Below are positions 10,781 through 19,592 of a stretch of 64,000 bases of DNA, piece after piece. The notes beneath the pieces were generated by a model. The model saw nothing but the letters and a program-made list of their open reading frames with translations, searched no databases and was not told the DNA's origin. Position 1 is the first letter of the stretch; every line of letters begins with the position of its first letter. The DNA lies in assembly GCA_963748545.1 (NCBI GenBank), contig CAVVJO010000029.1, positions 5,666 through 69,665 on the forward strand. The letters run 5' to 3'. Made by a program: the position numbers and the translations under genes. This DNA comes from Roseiarcus sp963748545 (GTDB lineage Bacteria; Pseudomonadota; Alphaproteobacteria; Rhizobiales; Beijerinckiaceae).

Positions 10781-11636
10781 CGTCGCGCTGACCCCGCGCC
10801 TGTCGGCCACGTCCGTGGTGGACGAAGCCCCGCCCGCGCGACGCCTATTGATTGCCCTGACGGTCGGCTTTCTCGCGCTGTTCCTGCTCGCGCCCCTCCT
10901 CGTCGTCGTGGTCGAGGCGTCTCGCAAGGGCTTCGAGGGCTACATCTCGGCGCTCGCCGATCCGGACGCGCGCGCAGCCGTCGCGCTGACCCTCCTTATC
11001 GCCGGGATCGTCGTGCCGCTCAACGCGGGCTTCGGGCTATGCGCGGCCTGGGCGATCTCCAAATTCGAGTTCGGCGGCAAGCAAGTCCTCGTCACCCTGA
11101 TCGACCTGCCGTTCTCCGTGTCGCCGGTGGTCTCGGGGCTCGTCTTCGTTCTCCTGTTCGGCGCCCAAGGCTTGCTCGGCACGTGGCTTGCCGCCCAACA
11201 CGTCCAGATCATCTTCGCCGTGCCGGGCATGGTGTTGGCGACGCTCTTCGTGACCTTTCCGTTCGTCGCGCGCGAGGTCACGCCCCTCATGCAGCAACAG
11301 GGAACCGCAGAGGAGGAGGCGGCGCTGACGCTCGGTGCGAGCGGCCTCAAGATCTTTCGCACCGTCACGCTGCCGAACGTCAAATGGGCGCTGCTCACCG
11401 GCGTCTTGCTCACCAACGCCCGCTCGATGGGCGAGTTCGGCGCCGTGTCCGTCGTCTCCGGCCACGTTCGCGGCCTCACCAACACCATCCCGCTCCAGGT
11501 GGAGATCCTCTACAATGAGTACAGCATCGCCGCGGCCTTCGCTCTCGCCTCCCTCCTCGCGCTTCTGGCCGTGGTCACGCTCGGCCTCAAGACGCTTTTC
11601 GAACGCCGGGGCGGGGGCGCGCGTCATGCCCTTTGA
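10773..11636 (+). CDS. cysW: Sulfate ABC transporter permease CysW
   Basis: Second membrane subunit of the sulfate importer. It starts with GTG at 10773 inside the end of cysT. The 287 residues show the CysW landmarks DLPFSVSPVVSGLVFVLLFG near residue 110, the EAA loop (AALTLGASGLKIFRTVTLPN, about 183-202) and RSMGEFGAVSVVSGH near 214. It overlaps cysA by 11 bp. Confidence 0.93.
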   Translation: MADVALTPRLSATSVVDEAPPARRLLIALTVGFLALFLLAPLLVVVVEASRKGFEGYISALADPDARAAVALTLLIAGIVVPLNAGFGLCAAWAISKFEFGGKQVLVTLIDLPFSVSPVVSGLVFVLLFGAQGLLGTWLAAQHVQIIFAVPGMVLATLFVTFPFVAREVTPLMQQQGTAEEEAALTLGASGLKIFRTVTLPNVKWALLTGVLLTNARSMGEFGAVSVVSGHVRGLTNTIPLQVEILYNEYSIAAAFALASLLALLAVVTLGLKTLFERRGGGARHAL

Positions 11637-12423
11637 GCTTGAGGCCGGCGCAATCTCCGGCCTCGCGCCGACCCATGCGCGGTCGGCGTCGAGATTCGGA
11701 GCCCCGCATGGCATTTCCGTTCGTGGGCTGACCAAGGCGTACGGCTCGCAGCTTGTCCTGGACCGCATCGATCTCGATATCGCGCCCGGCGAACTGCTGG
11801 CTTTGCTCGGGCCCTCGGGTTCCGGCAAGACGACGCTCTTGAGGCTGCTCGCCGGCCTCGACACCGCGTCAGATGGCCTGGTCCGCCTCGACGGAGAGGA
11901 CGCGGGCCGCCTCACGGTTCAGGAACGGCGCGTCGGCTTCGTTTTCCAGGCCTACGCGCTCTTCAGGCACATGACCGTATTCGACAACATCGCCTACGGC
12001 CTCACCGTGCGTCCGCGCCGATCCCGCCCGTCGCGGGCTGAGATCGCCACACGGGTGACGGACCTCCTCGACATGATGCAACTGCCAGGCTTCGAGAAGC
12101 GCTATCCGGCGCAGCTCTCGGGCGGCCAGCGCCAGCGCGTGGCGCTCGCGCGCGCGCTCGCCATCGAGCCGCGGGTGCTCTTGCTCGACGAGCCGTTCGG
12201 CGCGCTTGACGCCAAGGTGCGCAAGGATCTGCGCAAGTGGCTGCGCGAGATCCACGACCGCACCGGCCTCACCACGGTGTTCGTTACCCACGATCAAGTC
12301 GAGGCGATGGAGGTCGCAGACCGGGTCGCGATCCTCAACGAAGGCCGGATCGAGCAGATCGGCGCACCGCAGGACATCCGGCAGCGGCCGGCGTCCCCCT
12401 TCGTCGCAACCTTCCTCGACTAG
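11626..12423 (+). CDS. cysA: Sulfate ABC transporter ATP-binding protein, short form
   Basis: ATPase of the sulfate importer. ATG at 11626 overlaps the cysW stop. Walker A is GPSGSGKTT near residue 62, the signature LSGGQRQR near 165, Walker B VLLLDEPFGALD near 186, and the switch FVTHDQ near 220. At 265 residues it ends right after SPFVATFLD, where most CysA proteins continue for another ~80 residues of C-terminal regulatory domain. The degenerate sbp copy starts 28 bp after the stop, so the gene may have lost its 3' end in the same rearrangement. The nucleotide-binding core is intact and probably functional. Confidence 0.9.
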   Translation: MPFELEAGAISGLAPTHARSASRFGAPHGISVRGLTKAYGSQLVLDRIDLDIAPGELLALLGPSGSGKTTLLRLLAGLDTASDGLVRLDGEDAGRLTVQERRVGFVFQAYALFRHMTVFDNIAYGLTVRPRRSRPSRAEIATRVTDLLDMMQLPGFEKRYPAQLSGGQRQRVALARALAIEPRVLLLDEPFGALDAKVRKDLRKWLREIHDRTGLTTVFVTHDQVEAMEVADRVAILNEGRIEQIGAPQDIRQRPASPFVATFLD

Positions 12424-12451
12424 ACGCGCACGACGACGCCCGTGAACGCTA

Positions 12452-13018
12452 GCGCTGCTGGCGTGCGCCTGGCTCGCCGGCGGACGGGCGGCGGCAGACA
12501 CTGCCAAGACCGGCGAGACAGTGACGGTTCAGGCCTCGCACGGCGGGGCGGGGGCGCGGGCGGTGATCGACCGCCTCGGGGCCGACGTCGTGACGCTAGC
12601 GCTCGCCGCCGACATCGACGCCATCGCCGCCAAAACCGGCAAGATCCCGGCCGACTGGCAGAAGCGCCTGCCGCGCAATTCGTCGCCCTACACCTCGACG
12701 ATCGTGTTCCTGGTCCGCAAGGGCAATCCGAAGGAATCCGAAGGGCATCCACGACTGGAGCGATCTCGCGAAGCCGGACGTCGACGTCATCACGCCGAAC
12801 CCGAAAACCTCCGGCGGCGCGCGCTCGAATTTTCTCGCCGCTTGGGGCTACGGCCTCAAGGCGTTCAAGGGCGATGAGGCCAAGACCAAGGACTTTGTCA
12901 CCCGCATCTACAAGAACGCGCCCGTCCTCGACACCGGTGCGCGCAGGTCGACCATCACCTTCGCCCAGCGCGGCCTAGGCGACGTGCTGGTCGCTTGGGA
13001 GAACGACGCCTTCCTCGC
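12452..13018 (+). pseudogene. Degenerate partial duplicate of sbp
   Basis: This stretch matches 8912-9552 of sbp almost base for base but lacks the start codon, has lost about 79 bp (8962-9040 equivalent), and carries a tandem 10-bp duplication (AATCCGAAGG twice near 12727-12746) that breaks the frame. Scattered substitutions are present. Similarity ends abruptly at TTCCTCGC on the right and at GCGCTGCTGG on the left. It is a dead copy made by duplication of the neighbouring gene, placed immediately behind a cysA that appears truncated. Confidence 0.85.
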
Positions 13019-13048
13019 TGCGGTCTCCTGAACGCGCGAGGTGTAAGG

Positions 13049-14090
13049 TCAGTAGGCGGAGGCGAGCTCGGGCTTGCCGTCCAACGGCTCGATGAGGTCC
13101 GCGTGGTGGCGGCGCGCGACGTCCGGGTGCGACCGCAGCCGGCCCTTGAGGTAGTTCTTGCCGGCTTCGCGGAAGAGCGGGTTCGACGGGTCCTGCGTCA
13201 CGCCACGCGCTTCCACCGCGAGATGGGGCGGAACAACAGGAGCGGCACTTCCGCATCGAGTTGCGGGCCGAGGAAGAAGGCGACCGAAAGCCTGTCCGTC
13301 CCCGCCGTCGGCGACACGACCCGGTGGACGTTGGCGCGCAGGTATCCGTTCGAGGCGATCTCGAGGATCTCGCCGACGTTGATTATGAAGGTTCCGGGGG
13401 CCGGAGGGGCGTCGATCCAGCCGTCCTCGCCCTCGACCTGAAGCCCCGCGACCCTGTCCTGGAGGAGGACGGCGATGAAGCCGGAGTCCTTGTGTGCGCC
13501 GACCCTCTGGTCGCTCTCCCCCGCCGCGCGTCCGGGATAGCGGATGATCTTGATGAGCTGGTTCCGCGCCGGCTCGTAGATCGGCCTGAAAGCGTCCTCC
13601 GGCTGCTCGAGCGCGGCGGAAAAGGCCTTGATCACCCGGACCGCAAGCGAGGTCGCAGCCTCTTGGTATTCCAGCAGGACGGGCTTCAACTCGGGCAGCG
13701 CCGCAGGGCCACTGGTTCGGGCCTTGCAGCCGCGTCCAAGCCGGCGCGCCAGCCTCGCGCGGAATCGCTGCGCGCTCGTCGCCAACGTCGATCTGCTCGC
13801 GCCAGTCCTGCTGGCCGCGGGTGTACTCGAACCCCGCGCGATTGTAGCCGCGGAAGTGCGGCGAGTTAATCATTTCGATGGCGAGTTTGTACGTCTCGGG
13901 CAGCGCGAAGAATTGCCGCGACAGGCCGACCACGCTTTGCGTCAGGCCCCTCCGAGATCCCGTGTCCGGCGAGATAGAAGAACCCGTATTTGCGCGCCGC
14001 TTCCCGCAGCTCGGCAAGGAAGCGCCTACGCTCGTCCAGTTCCGCGTCGAAGCGCCGAGGATCGAGGACAGGTAGGGTCGAGCGGGTCAT
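13049..14090 (-). pseudogene. Isopenicillin N synthase-like 2OG-Fe(II) oxygenase, frame broken three times
   Basis: Read with three one-base corrections (extra G in GGGG near 13949, extra C in CCC near 13716, missing C near 13230) the minus strand gives about 346 residues of an IPNS-family oxygenase. It starts MTRSTLPVLDPRRFD, contains RKYGFFYLAGHGIS, the iron-binding HKDSG (H, D), a distal ANVHRVV His and PPHLAVEARGVTQDP near the end. Length and every block fit the family, so it is either a very young pseudogene or a sequencing artefact. Its upstream region (14091-14175) is AT-rich. Family members with similar context occur in sulfur-compound utilisation clusters; the substrate is unknown. 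Confidence 0.75.
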
Positions 14091-14175
14091 GGGAAGGCTC
14101 TCGTTGGGTCGCGTTAGCGCTGATAATGGCGCAGCCGTTCATCTTAGTTAATTTAGTTTACAGAATAGTAGTTAA

Positions 14176-14631
14176 TTACTCTTCCTCCGAGAGAATGCCC
14201 GCTGAGGAGCCCCGGCCAGCCGCGCGTGCGCCCCCGGTTGGGGCGACGTCCCGGGCGTCAGCGCCGCCGACAGCCGTCGCGCCGTCTCCGACGCCTGCCG
14301 CCCGAGTTTGGGCACCGCGAGCATCACCAAGAACACGCAGCGCGTCAGGGGCCCGGTGGCGAACAGGGTGTCGTCCGGGCGCCCCAGGCCGCCACCACGA
14401 CCGAGCCTGACGTGACCTCGAGGCCAAGGCCGAGGCGGGCCGGCATTGCGAGGCCTTTCTCAAGGATCGAACGGACAAGCGGATCGTCGATCCGCGCGAA
14501 CGTCTCGTCGGCCCGGTGCAATTGACGAGGCGGTCCGCGGTGAGGGTTGCGATGAGGCCGGCGCTGGGCCTGACGTCGACCTCGAGCGCTTCGGCGTCGC
14601 CCGCGTGTCGACGAGCGCCCGCGACGGCCAT
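14176..14631 (-). pseudogene. C-terminal fragment of a FAD/NAD(P)-binding protein, frameshifted
   Basis: The minus strand encodes pieces of the C-terminal part of the YdhS-type FAD/NAD(P)-binding family: ADRLVNCTGP, then in another frame DETFARIDDPLVRSILEKGL and MPARLGLGLEV, then in a further frame DDTLFATGPLTRCVF. At least two frame changes are needed and no N-terminal Rossmann half is present. It is a remnant, facing the same way as the broken oxygenase beside it. Confidence 0.55.
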
Positions 14632-14650
14632 ATTTAGACGTCCAGCACCC

Positions 14651-15220
14651 TTACAGCCAGCTATCCGGATACTTTTGCTTTAGCCATATTCTTTGGTAAG
14701 AAACCTTGCCAACAAGAAGTGTAACCACGCCGATCGCCACCGGATCCACAATGAAGGACCATGGCGCATGCGTCGAAATTGCGATTAGTGGCGTAGCGCC
14801 GGCCGGCGAGTGCACTGTTCTCGTCAGAATCATCAAACAAAGGGCGGTCGCAACCGCAGTGGACATGACCGCGATGCCGTCGCCCAGTAGGTGGCAGAAT
14901 ATAACTCCAGTCGCCGCGCCAACGAAGTGTCCGCCAACAAGGCTTCGAGGCTGGGCCATTGGGTTGTCCAAGGCTCCAAAAAGGATAACGCACGAACCGC
15001 CAAGGGGGAACAATATGAACGGACGGTCCGCCAAGTGCAGCATGCTGGCGGACGCCAAGATCAGCGCCGTGACGACCCATGCGCCGAGCATATCCGGGCG
15101 TTGCGGGTCAAGACCCTCCACTTGGCGCCGACGCTCGCGATCCGGCTTCTTAAGGGCATGAGCAATCGTGGTGCGTATGGCGCGAAGTCCGGACGACAGC
15201 CACAAATTTCGCGCGGTCAT
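14651..15220 (-). CDS. HPP family integral membrane protein
   Basis: The 189-residue protein has about four hydrophobic segments and the HPP-family blocks FILFPLGGSCVILFG, NPMAQPRSLVGGH and TVHSPAGATPLIAI (the namesake HPP appears as HSP here). Some HPP proteins carry nitrite across chloroplast membranes; bacterial roles are mostly unknown. The ATG at 15220 overlaps the stop of the MFS gene (ATGA), so it is the last gene of the minus-strand catabolic operon. Its cargo may be linked to that operon, but that is inference. Confidence 0.8.
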   Translation of the reverse strand: MTARNLWLSSGLRAIRTTIAHALKKPDRERRRQVEGLDPQRPDMLGAWVVTALILASASMLHLADRPFILFPLGGSCVILFGALDNPMAQPRSLVGGHFVGAATGVIFCHLLGDGIAVMSTAVATALCLMILTRTVHSPAGATPLIAISTHAPWSFIVDPVAIGVVTLLVGKVSYQRIWLKQKYPDSWL

Positions 15221-16560
15221 TCCCTAGGCGTCCGGCGTGTCGTTCGGTCCCAAGCGCCGCCGTCGCCGCCTTGTCGCCGCGCCGCCAACAAGCAGACGAG
15301 ACCAGCGACAGGCAATGCGACGCCGAGCAACGACACGCTTTGCCAGCCGCCTGTCGCATACGCCCATCCACCGACAGCCGAGCCGGCCGCTCCAGCAAGG
15401 AAAAAGAACGCCATGTAAAGCCCGTTCAGTCGGCTTCGATACTCAGGTTCCGTCACGAAGATCGACCTTTGGCCAAGGACGAAGTTCACCGTCATCCCAC
15501 TGTCGAGCACGATGGCGGACACGACAAGGAGGCAGAAGGCGAGACGGGGATTTTCGACATGAACCAGCGTCAGCAGGAAACCCGCCGCGACGGCCATCAT
15601 GGCGCCGGCCGTCGCGACACGGGTCCATCCTCTGTCGGCGAGTCGACCCGCGATCGGAGCCGCCATCGTCCCGCCGCAACCGCCCAAAATCGCGAACAGC
15701 GCTACCCCGCTCTGGGAAAAATGAAGGCCGGGTCCAGTGAGCCGCATCGGAATCGTTGTCCAGAATAGGCTGAAAGCTCCATAGACAAAGCACTGGTAAA
15801 TCGCCCGCTGTTGCAAGGTCCTTGACTTCAACGCCAGTCGACTCATCGACGATAGCAGGGCAAAATATGTCAATTTCGAATCCGGGGTCCTGATTGGCAA
15901 CCGTACTGCAAGCCAGACGGTCAGGGCGAGCATTAGGGATGAGGCTAAAAGAAAGACACATCGCCAATTTGACACGGACGCAATCCAGCTCGAAACTGGA
16001 CGTGCAAGCATTACCCCCGCCATGAGTCCGGTGGTTACATTGCCAACCATCGTTCCCCGAGTCTCAGGCGACGCCATGTGAGAAGCATAGGGAATTAGGA
16101 TTTGTACTCCAACTGAGCCAATCCCGATTAGTAATACAGCAGGAAGGAACGAAGCCGCGTCGGGGGACCAAGCCGCCGCGGCCAACGCGAGGGACGTTAT
16201 CCCGACAAGGCTCGTGACGAGGATGCGGTTTTCGATCAGGTCGCCAAGAGGAACGATCAAGAATAGACCCGCGCCATAGCCAACTTGCGTCAAGGTTACC
16301 ACAAGCCCGCTCGCCTCGAGCGGCAGACCGATCGCTCGCCCGATCAATCCCGCGAGTGGCTGCGCATAGTACACGTTTGCAGCGATCAGCCCGCAGGCTG
16401 CCGCCAGGAGCCACGTAAGGGACCGCGAGGCGGCGATTTTTGCCGCATCGTCGGGCTTAAGGGTAAAGACGTCGGCCGCCCGTTCCAAAGAAGCACCCCC
16501 TATCGAGTTGATTCGCCGCCGCCAGACGACGGTGAGAGCGGGCTCCTCATACGACGTCAC
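15217..16560 (-). CDS. MFS transporter
   Basis: A major facilitator with about 12 hydrophobic segments. The segment NVYYAQPLAGLIGRAIGL near the N-terminus is typical of the bacterial MFS group that includes YnfM-like and aromatic-compound carriers; the loop GDLIENRILV between TM2 and TM3 is the degenerate motif A. The frame is open to 16596 but overlaps the hydratase gene; I place the start at the GTG at 16560, while the TTG at 16488 (after GGGGG) is an alternative. It is translationally linked to the hydratase upstream and the HPP gene downstream and probably imports or exports the operon's substrate. Confidence 0.82.
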   Translation of the reverse strand: MTSYEEPALTVVWRRRINSIGGASLERAADVFTLKPDDAAKIAASRSLTWLLAAACGLIAANVYYAQPLAGLIGRAIGLPLEASGLVVTLTQVGYGAGLFLIVPLGDLIENRILVTSLVGITSLALAAAAWSPDAASFLPAVLLIGIGSVGVQILIPYASHMASPETRGTMVGNVTTGLMAGVMLARPVSSWIASVSNWRCVFLLASSLMLALTVWLAVRLPIRTPDSKLTYFALLSSMSRLALKSRTLQQRAIYQCFVYGAFSLFWTTIPMRLTGPGLHFSQSGVALFAILGGCGGTMAAPIAGRLADRGWTRVATAGAMMAVAAGFLLTLVHVENPRLAFCLLVVSAIVLDSGMTVNFVLGQRSIFVTEPEYRSRLNGLYMAFFFLAGAAGSAVGGWAYATGGWQSVSLLGVALPVAGLVCLLAARRQGGDGGAWDRTTRRTPRE

Positions 16561-17290
16561 ACTGGACGTGCAGGCTGCCACCGCGGACCTCGACATGGTC
16601 TCCCGGGCCGACAGGATGTATTCCGAGCGGCGTTCCGGTCAGGATGAGATGTCCCGGCGACAGTGCGCCGCCGTAGCGCCTTAGGTTGGCCTCGAGCCAT
16701 TGCAGCGACGCAGCCGCGCCTCCGGTCAAACTCCAGAGCGCCCCCTGATCGATCGGTGTGCCGTTGACCAGAACGCTCAAGCTCGGCGTTGCTCCCTGTC
16801 CGAGCGCGTCGAACACTCCGGTCTCGTCCGGCAGCACGACGCCGGCGTTCAAGCCGTTGTTCACAATGAGCTCCGACAAAGTCTTCGGCTCACTACGAAA
16901 GACAAAATTGTGGAGCTCAATGACAGGAAAGACAGCCGCGATCCTCCCGTCCTCGCCTATTCGCGCCGCCATCTCACCTTCAATTGCTAGGTTGGCGAAC
17001 GACGAAGCGTCGAGCCTTGCGCCTGAGCGGCGGAGTTCACTCTCGAACAACACCGCGTGGATTGGACCGCGGAGACCGAACTGCCGCTCGATCTCCGCGC
17101 TCGTACACCCGACTTTAAAGCCCGCAATCTTATCCCCGTCCCGGACCCTCAGCCGAGCGACCTCTGTTTGAACGTGATAGGCTTCCTCGAGGCTGAGCGA
17201 GCCACGCCGTTCGCCGAAGTACGTGCCAGGCGACAGACGGCGATAGTCTGCAATCTGACGCGCTGCGAGGTCCTCGATGGCTATATCCAT
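16547..17290 (-). CDS. 2-keto-4-pentenoate hydratase-like enzyme (fumarylacetoacetate hydrolase superfamily)
   Basis: Relatives (MhpD, XylJ, HpaH) add water to 2-hydroxydienoates in meta-cleavage and related pathways, using Mg or Mn. The 247 residues match family length; visible blocks are KIAGFKVGCTS near residue 56, the acidic metal-site stretch AIEGEMAARIGED near 103, NNGLNAGVVL, WSLTGGAAASLQWL and the C-terminal LTGTPLGIHPVGPGD. It lies between the alpha/beta hydrolase and the MFS gene and is probably a mid-pathway enzyme of a ring-degradation route. The real substrate is unknown. Confidence 0.85.
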   Translation of the reverse strand: MDIAIEDLAARQIADYRRLSPGTYFGERRGSLSLEEAYHVQTEVARLRVRDGDKIAGFKVGCTSAEIERQFGLRGPIHAVLFESELRRSGARLDASSFANLAIEGEMAARIGEDGRIAAVFPVIELHNFVFRSEPKTLSELIVNNGLNAGVVLPDETGVFDALGQGATPSLSVLVNGTPIDQGALWSLTGGAAASLQWLEANLRRYGGALSPGHLILTGTPLGIHPVGPGDHVEVRGGSLHVQCDVV

Positions 17291-17347
17291 GTGTTCCTCG
17301 GCCAGTTTCTTCAGCGTTCGCCGGGAGGTCGACGACTTGTCTCGAGT

Positions 17348-18254
17348 TTAGCGCTTCGCAGCGGCAGGCTCGGCCAGGAATTCGAGGATGATCCTGTTGA
17401 AATCATCAGGTCGCTCGTCCGGAACCCAATGCCCACAATGCTCAATCACCTCGCCTCGAACGTTCGAAGCGAGTTCCGGCCATGCCCTGGCGCACGATGT
17501 CGCCGAGGAAACCGGCTCCCCCGATCGCAAGCACCGGCATGGTCAATGGAGTTCGCGAAGTTTCCTTGTTGTGCTCGGCGTCAATGAAGTGCGTCCGGTA
17601 GTAGTTGAGCGCTCGCAACCCCCCGGGAGCGGAGTAGCAGCGAACATATTCGTCTAGGTCTTCCTCGGGCACGGCTCCCGGAACATAGGCGAAATTGTTG
17701 TGGAACCAGCGGAGATACATCCGCTCGCGGCCCGCGATCAGAGCCTCGGGGATGTCTTCCGCGTCATGGAAGGCAAGGTGCCAAACCTTGCGTCCCAGGC
17801 CGTCGGTCGCGAAAGGATGCTGCATGCACGCCTCGTATCCGAAGCCCGGCATGATCATTTCCACGATGGCGAGCTTTGATACGAATGAGGGATGGGCGGC
17901 GGCCAACGCGTAGGCGACCGCGCCACCGAAGTCATGACCGATGACGACCGCCTTTTTCAACCCGAGGTGCTGGAGGAGCTGCCAGATATCCTCGGCCATC
18001 GTGCGCTTGTCGTACCCGTTCAAGGGGCGTTCAGAGTCTCCCACTCCCCTCATATCGGGCGCGATCACGAAGTATTTTTCGGCCAGCGCAGGAATGACGC
18101 TCCGCTTCCACTCGTACCAAGTCTGGGCGAAACCATGCAGCAGCACGATGGGTTCGCCCTGCCCCGCGGTCACATAGTGCAGCAGAATTCCATTGGCCCT
18201 GTGCATCCGATGGTTCATGATTGTTGTGGCTGCCGTTGGCGTAAGCGCATTCAT
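17348..18254 (-). CDS. Alpha/beta hydrolase, epoxide hydrolase/dehalogenase type (one-base frameshift)
   Basis: Start ATG at 18254, preceded by GAGGAGG. The oxyanion region is HGFAQTWYEWK, and the nucleophile elbow GHDFGG has Asp, as in epoxide hydrolases and haloalkane or fluoroacetate dehalogenases rather than Ser esterases. The frame breaks near 17477; removing one G from CCGG restores LASNVRGEVIEHCGHWVPDE, with the catalytic His, and the end FLAEPAAAKR at 17348, giving about 301 residues. Without correction the protein stops at 17442 and loses the His. It is part of the operon with the SDR (18 bp or more upstream) and the hydratase. Confidence 0.82.
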
Positions 18255-18311
18255 CTTGTTCCTCCTCGTCATCTGTTTGTCATCAAGCTTCATTTTTGTC
18301 GGAGCATTCCG

Positions 18312-19094
18312 TTACTGTAGTATCATGCCGCCATCTACTTGAATGGATTGCCCGGTCATGTAATCCGAGTCGTGAGACGCTAAAAAAGCTGCTATTCCTG
18401 CGCAATCTTCTGGCACGGATACACGCCCAAGCAGGATGCCCCTACTGAACTCTTCCATGCCCTGCCCCACTCGCTCAGTGCGACCAAACTCGATCATGTC
18501 GCTATCGAGTTTGCGCCAGAGTTCGGTGGCAACGATCCCTGGGCATATGCCATTGACGGTAATGCCGTATGGCGAGAACTCCCGCGCCCCTGCCTGGGTC
18601 AGGGCGACGACGGCGAACTTGCTTGCGCTGTAATGCGAAACCAGCGCAAAGCCCTGCTTGCCAGCCACCGAGGCGGTATTGATGATCTTGCCGGGCGTCT
18701 TCTGGGCGATCATTTGCTTGGCGGCTTCCTGCATGCCCACCAATACGCCAAGGCCGTTGACCCGCATGACCAGGTCCCAGTCCTCCTCTGTAACGTCCAG
18801 GAAAGGCTTGGCCTTGGCGACGCCCGCATTGTTGAACATGACGTCGAGCTTCCCGAAGCGAGCGACCGTTGTTTTGATGGCTTTCTGAACGGCGTCGCGG
18901 TTGGTCACGTCGCAATGAGCGGCAAAAGCGGCGCTCCCGGCATCGACAATCTCCCGGACGGTCAACTCCGCGACCTCAAGATTGATGTCTGCAATGCAGA
19001 CAGAGGCGCCCTCTGACGCCAGGCGAACCGCCATCGCCTTTCCGATACCCATTGCGCCCCCGGTGACGACGCAGCTTGTGTCTTTTAGTCTCAT
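18312..19094 (-). CDS. SDR family NAD(P)-dependent oxidoreductase
   Basis: Short-chain dehydrogenase of about 260 residues. The ATG at 19094 follows GGAGG by 5 bp; an upstream in-frame ATG at 19115 is less likely. The cofactor motif is TGGAMGIGKAM near residue 11, NNAG near 88, the catalytic Ser in NTASVAGKQG, and YSASK (Tyr-x3-Lys) near 155. It likely interconverts an alcohol and a ketone in the catabolic operon. Specificity cannot be read. Confidence 0.9.
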   Translation of the reverse strand: MRLKDTSCVVTGGAMGIGKAMAVRLASEGASVCIADINLEVAELTVREIVDAGSAAFAAHCDVTNRDAVQKAIKTTVARFGKLDVMFNNAGVAKAKPFLDVTEEDWDLVMRVNGLGVLVGMQEAAKQMIAQKTPGKIINTASVAGKQGFALVSHYSASKFAVVALTQAGAREFSPYGITVNGICPGIVATELWRKLDSDMIEFGRTERVGQGMEEFSRGILLGRVSVPEDCAGIAAFLASHDSDYMTGQSIQVDGGMILQ

Positions 19095-19123
19095 CAAGGC
19101 CTCCACCAAATTCATAATAATAT

Positions 19124-19150
19124 GACAGCCAATCCTTGGGATTGGCTGTC
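19124..19150 (-). terminator. Perfect 12-bp inverted repeat upstream of the SDR gene
   Basis: GACAGCCAATCC and GGATTGGCTGTC are exact reverse complements around TTG. On the minus strand the hairpin is followed by ATATTATTATG. It lies between the small barrel gene (stop at 19169) and the SDR start (19094), so it could attenuate transcription inside the operon, act as a processing site, or be an operator. Confidence 0.5.
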
Positions 19151-19168
19151 AGTCTGTTTTCGTCTTGT

Positions 19169-19495
19169 CTAGGTTACTTTCAGGATGTCAGCCCCTTCAT
19201 AAAGGGCCCAGACATAGTTTTTGGTCCCATCTTCTCTCAAATGTTTATTGTCATAATTCTTGGGATGATTCCAAAACCTACGTACATCTTCTTCTGTCTT
19301 ATAGGTTGCTATTATGCACCAACGCTGTCCGCCGCCGATTGTCGTGCCAGGAAAGTGCACGGGCACCTCCGGGGTTCGACGCCCCATCACCACAAGGTCT
19401 CCACCGAGTTCCTGCACAATAGGACCAGCAGTCGTGAGATATTTGCGATAGACAGCTTCGTCTTTCAGGTCGAATAGGTTTAGCGCATAGAACAT
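19169..19495 (-). CDS. Small dimeric alpha/beta-barrel protein (DUF1330/NIPSNAP-like), function unknown
   Basis: 108 residues from the ATG at 19495, chosen because GGAGAGGAG lies 8 bp upstream. It begins MFYALNLFDLKDEAVYRKYL and contains WCIIATYKTEEDVRRFW, features of small ferredoxin-like barrel proteins that act as monooxygenases, isomerases or dehalogenases of unknown type. It sits in the middle of the catabolic operon, 98 bp after the enolase-superfamily gene. The family assignment is tentative. Confidence 0.6.
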   Translation of the reverse strand: MFYALNLFDLKDEAVYRKYLTTAGPIVQELGGDLVVMGRRTPEVPVHFPGTTIGGGQRWCIIATYKTEEDVRRFWNHPKNYDNKHLREDGTKNYVWALYEGADILKVT

Positions 19496-19592
19496 TGCTT
19501 CTCTCCTCTCCTTGTTCTCCATATATTCATATGGAGTTGCTCCATCGTTGCAGCGATGGAAATCGGTATAAGCGCTCCTCCTGCGTCTTCTT

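Noticed and set aside
13049..14090. IPNS-like gene treated as three separate small genes
   Set aside because: The pieces follow one family end to end in order, and three one-base changes rejoin them into a normal-length protein.
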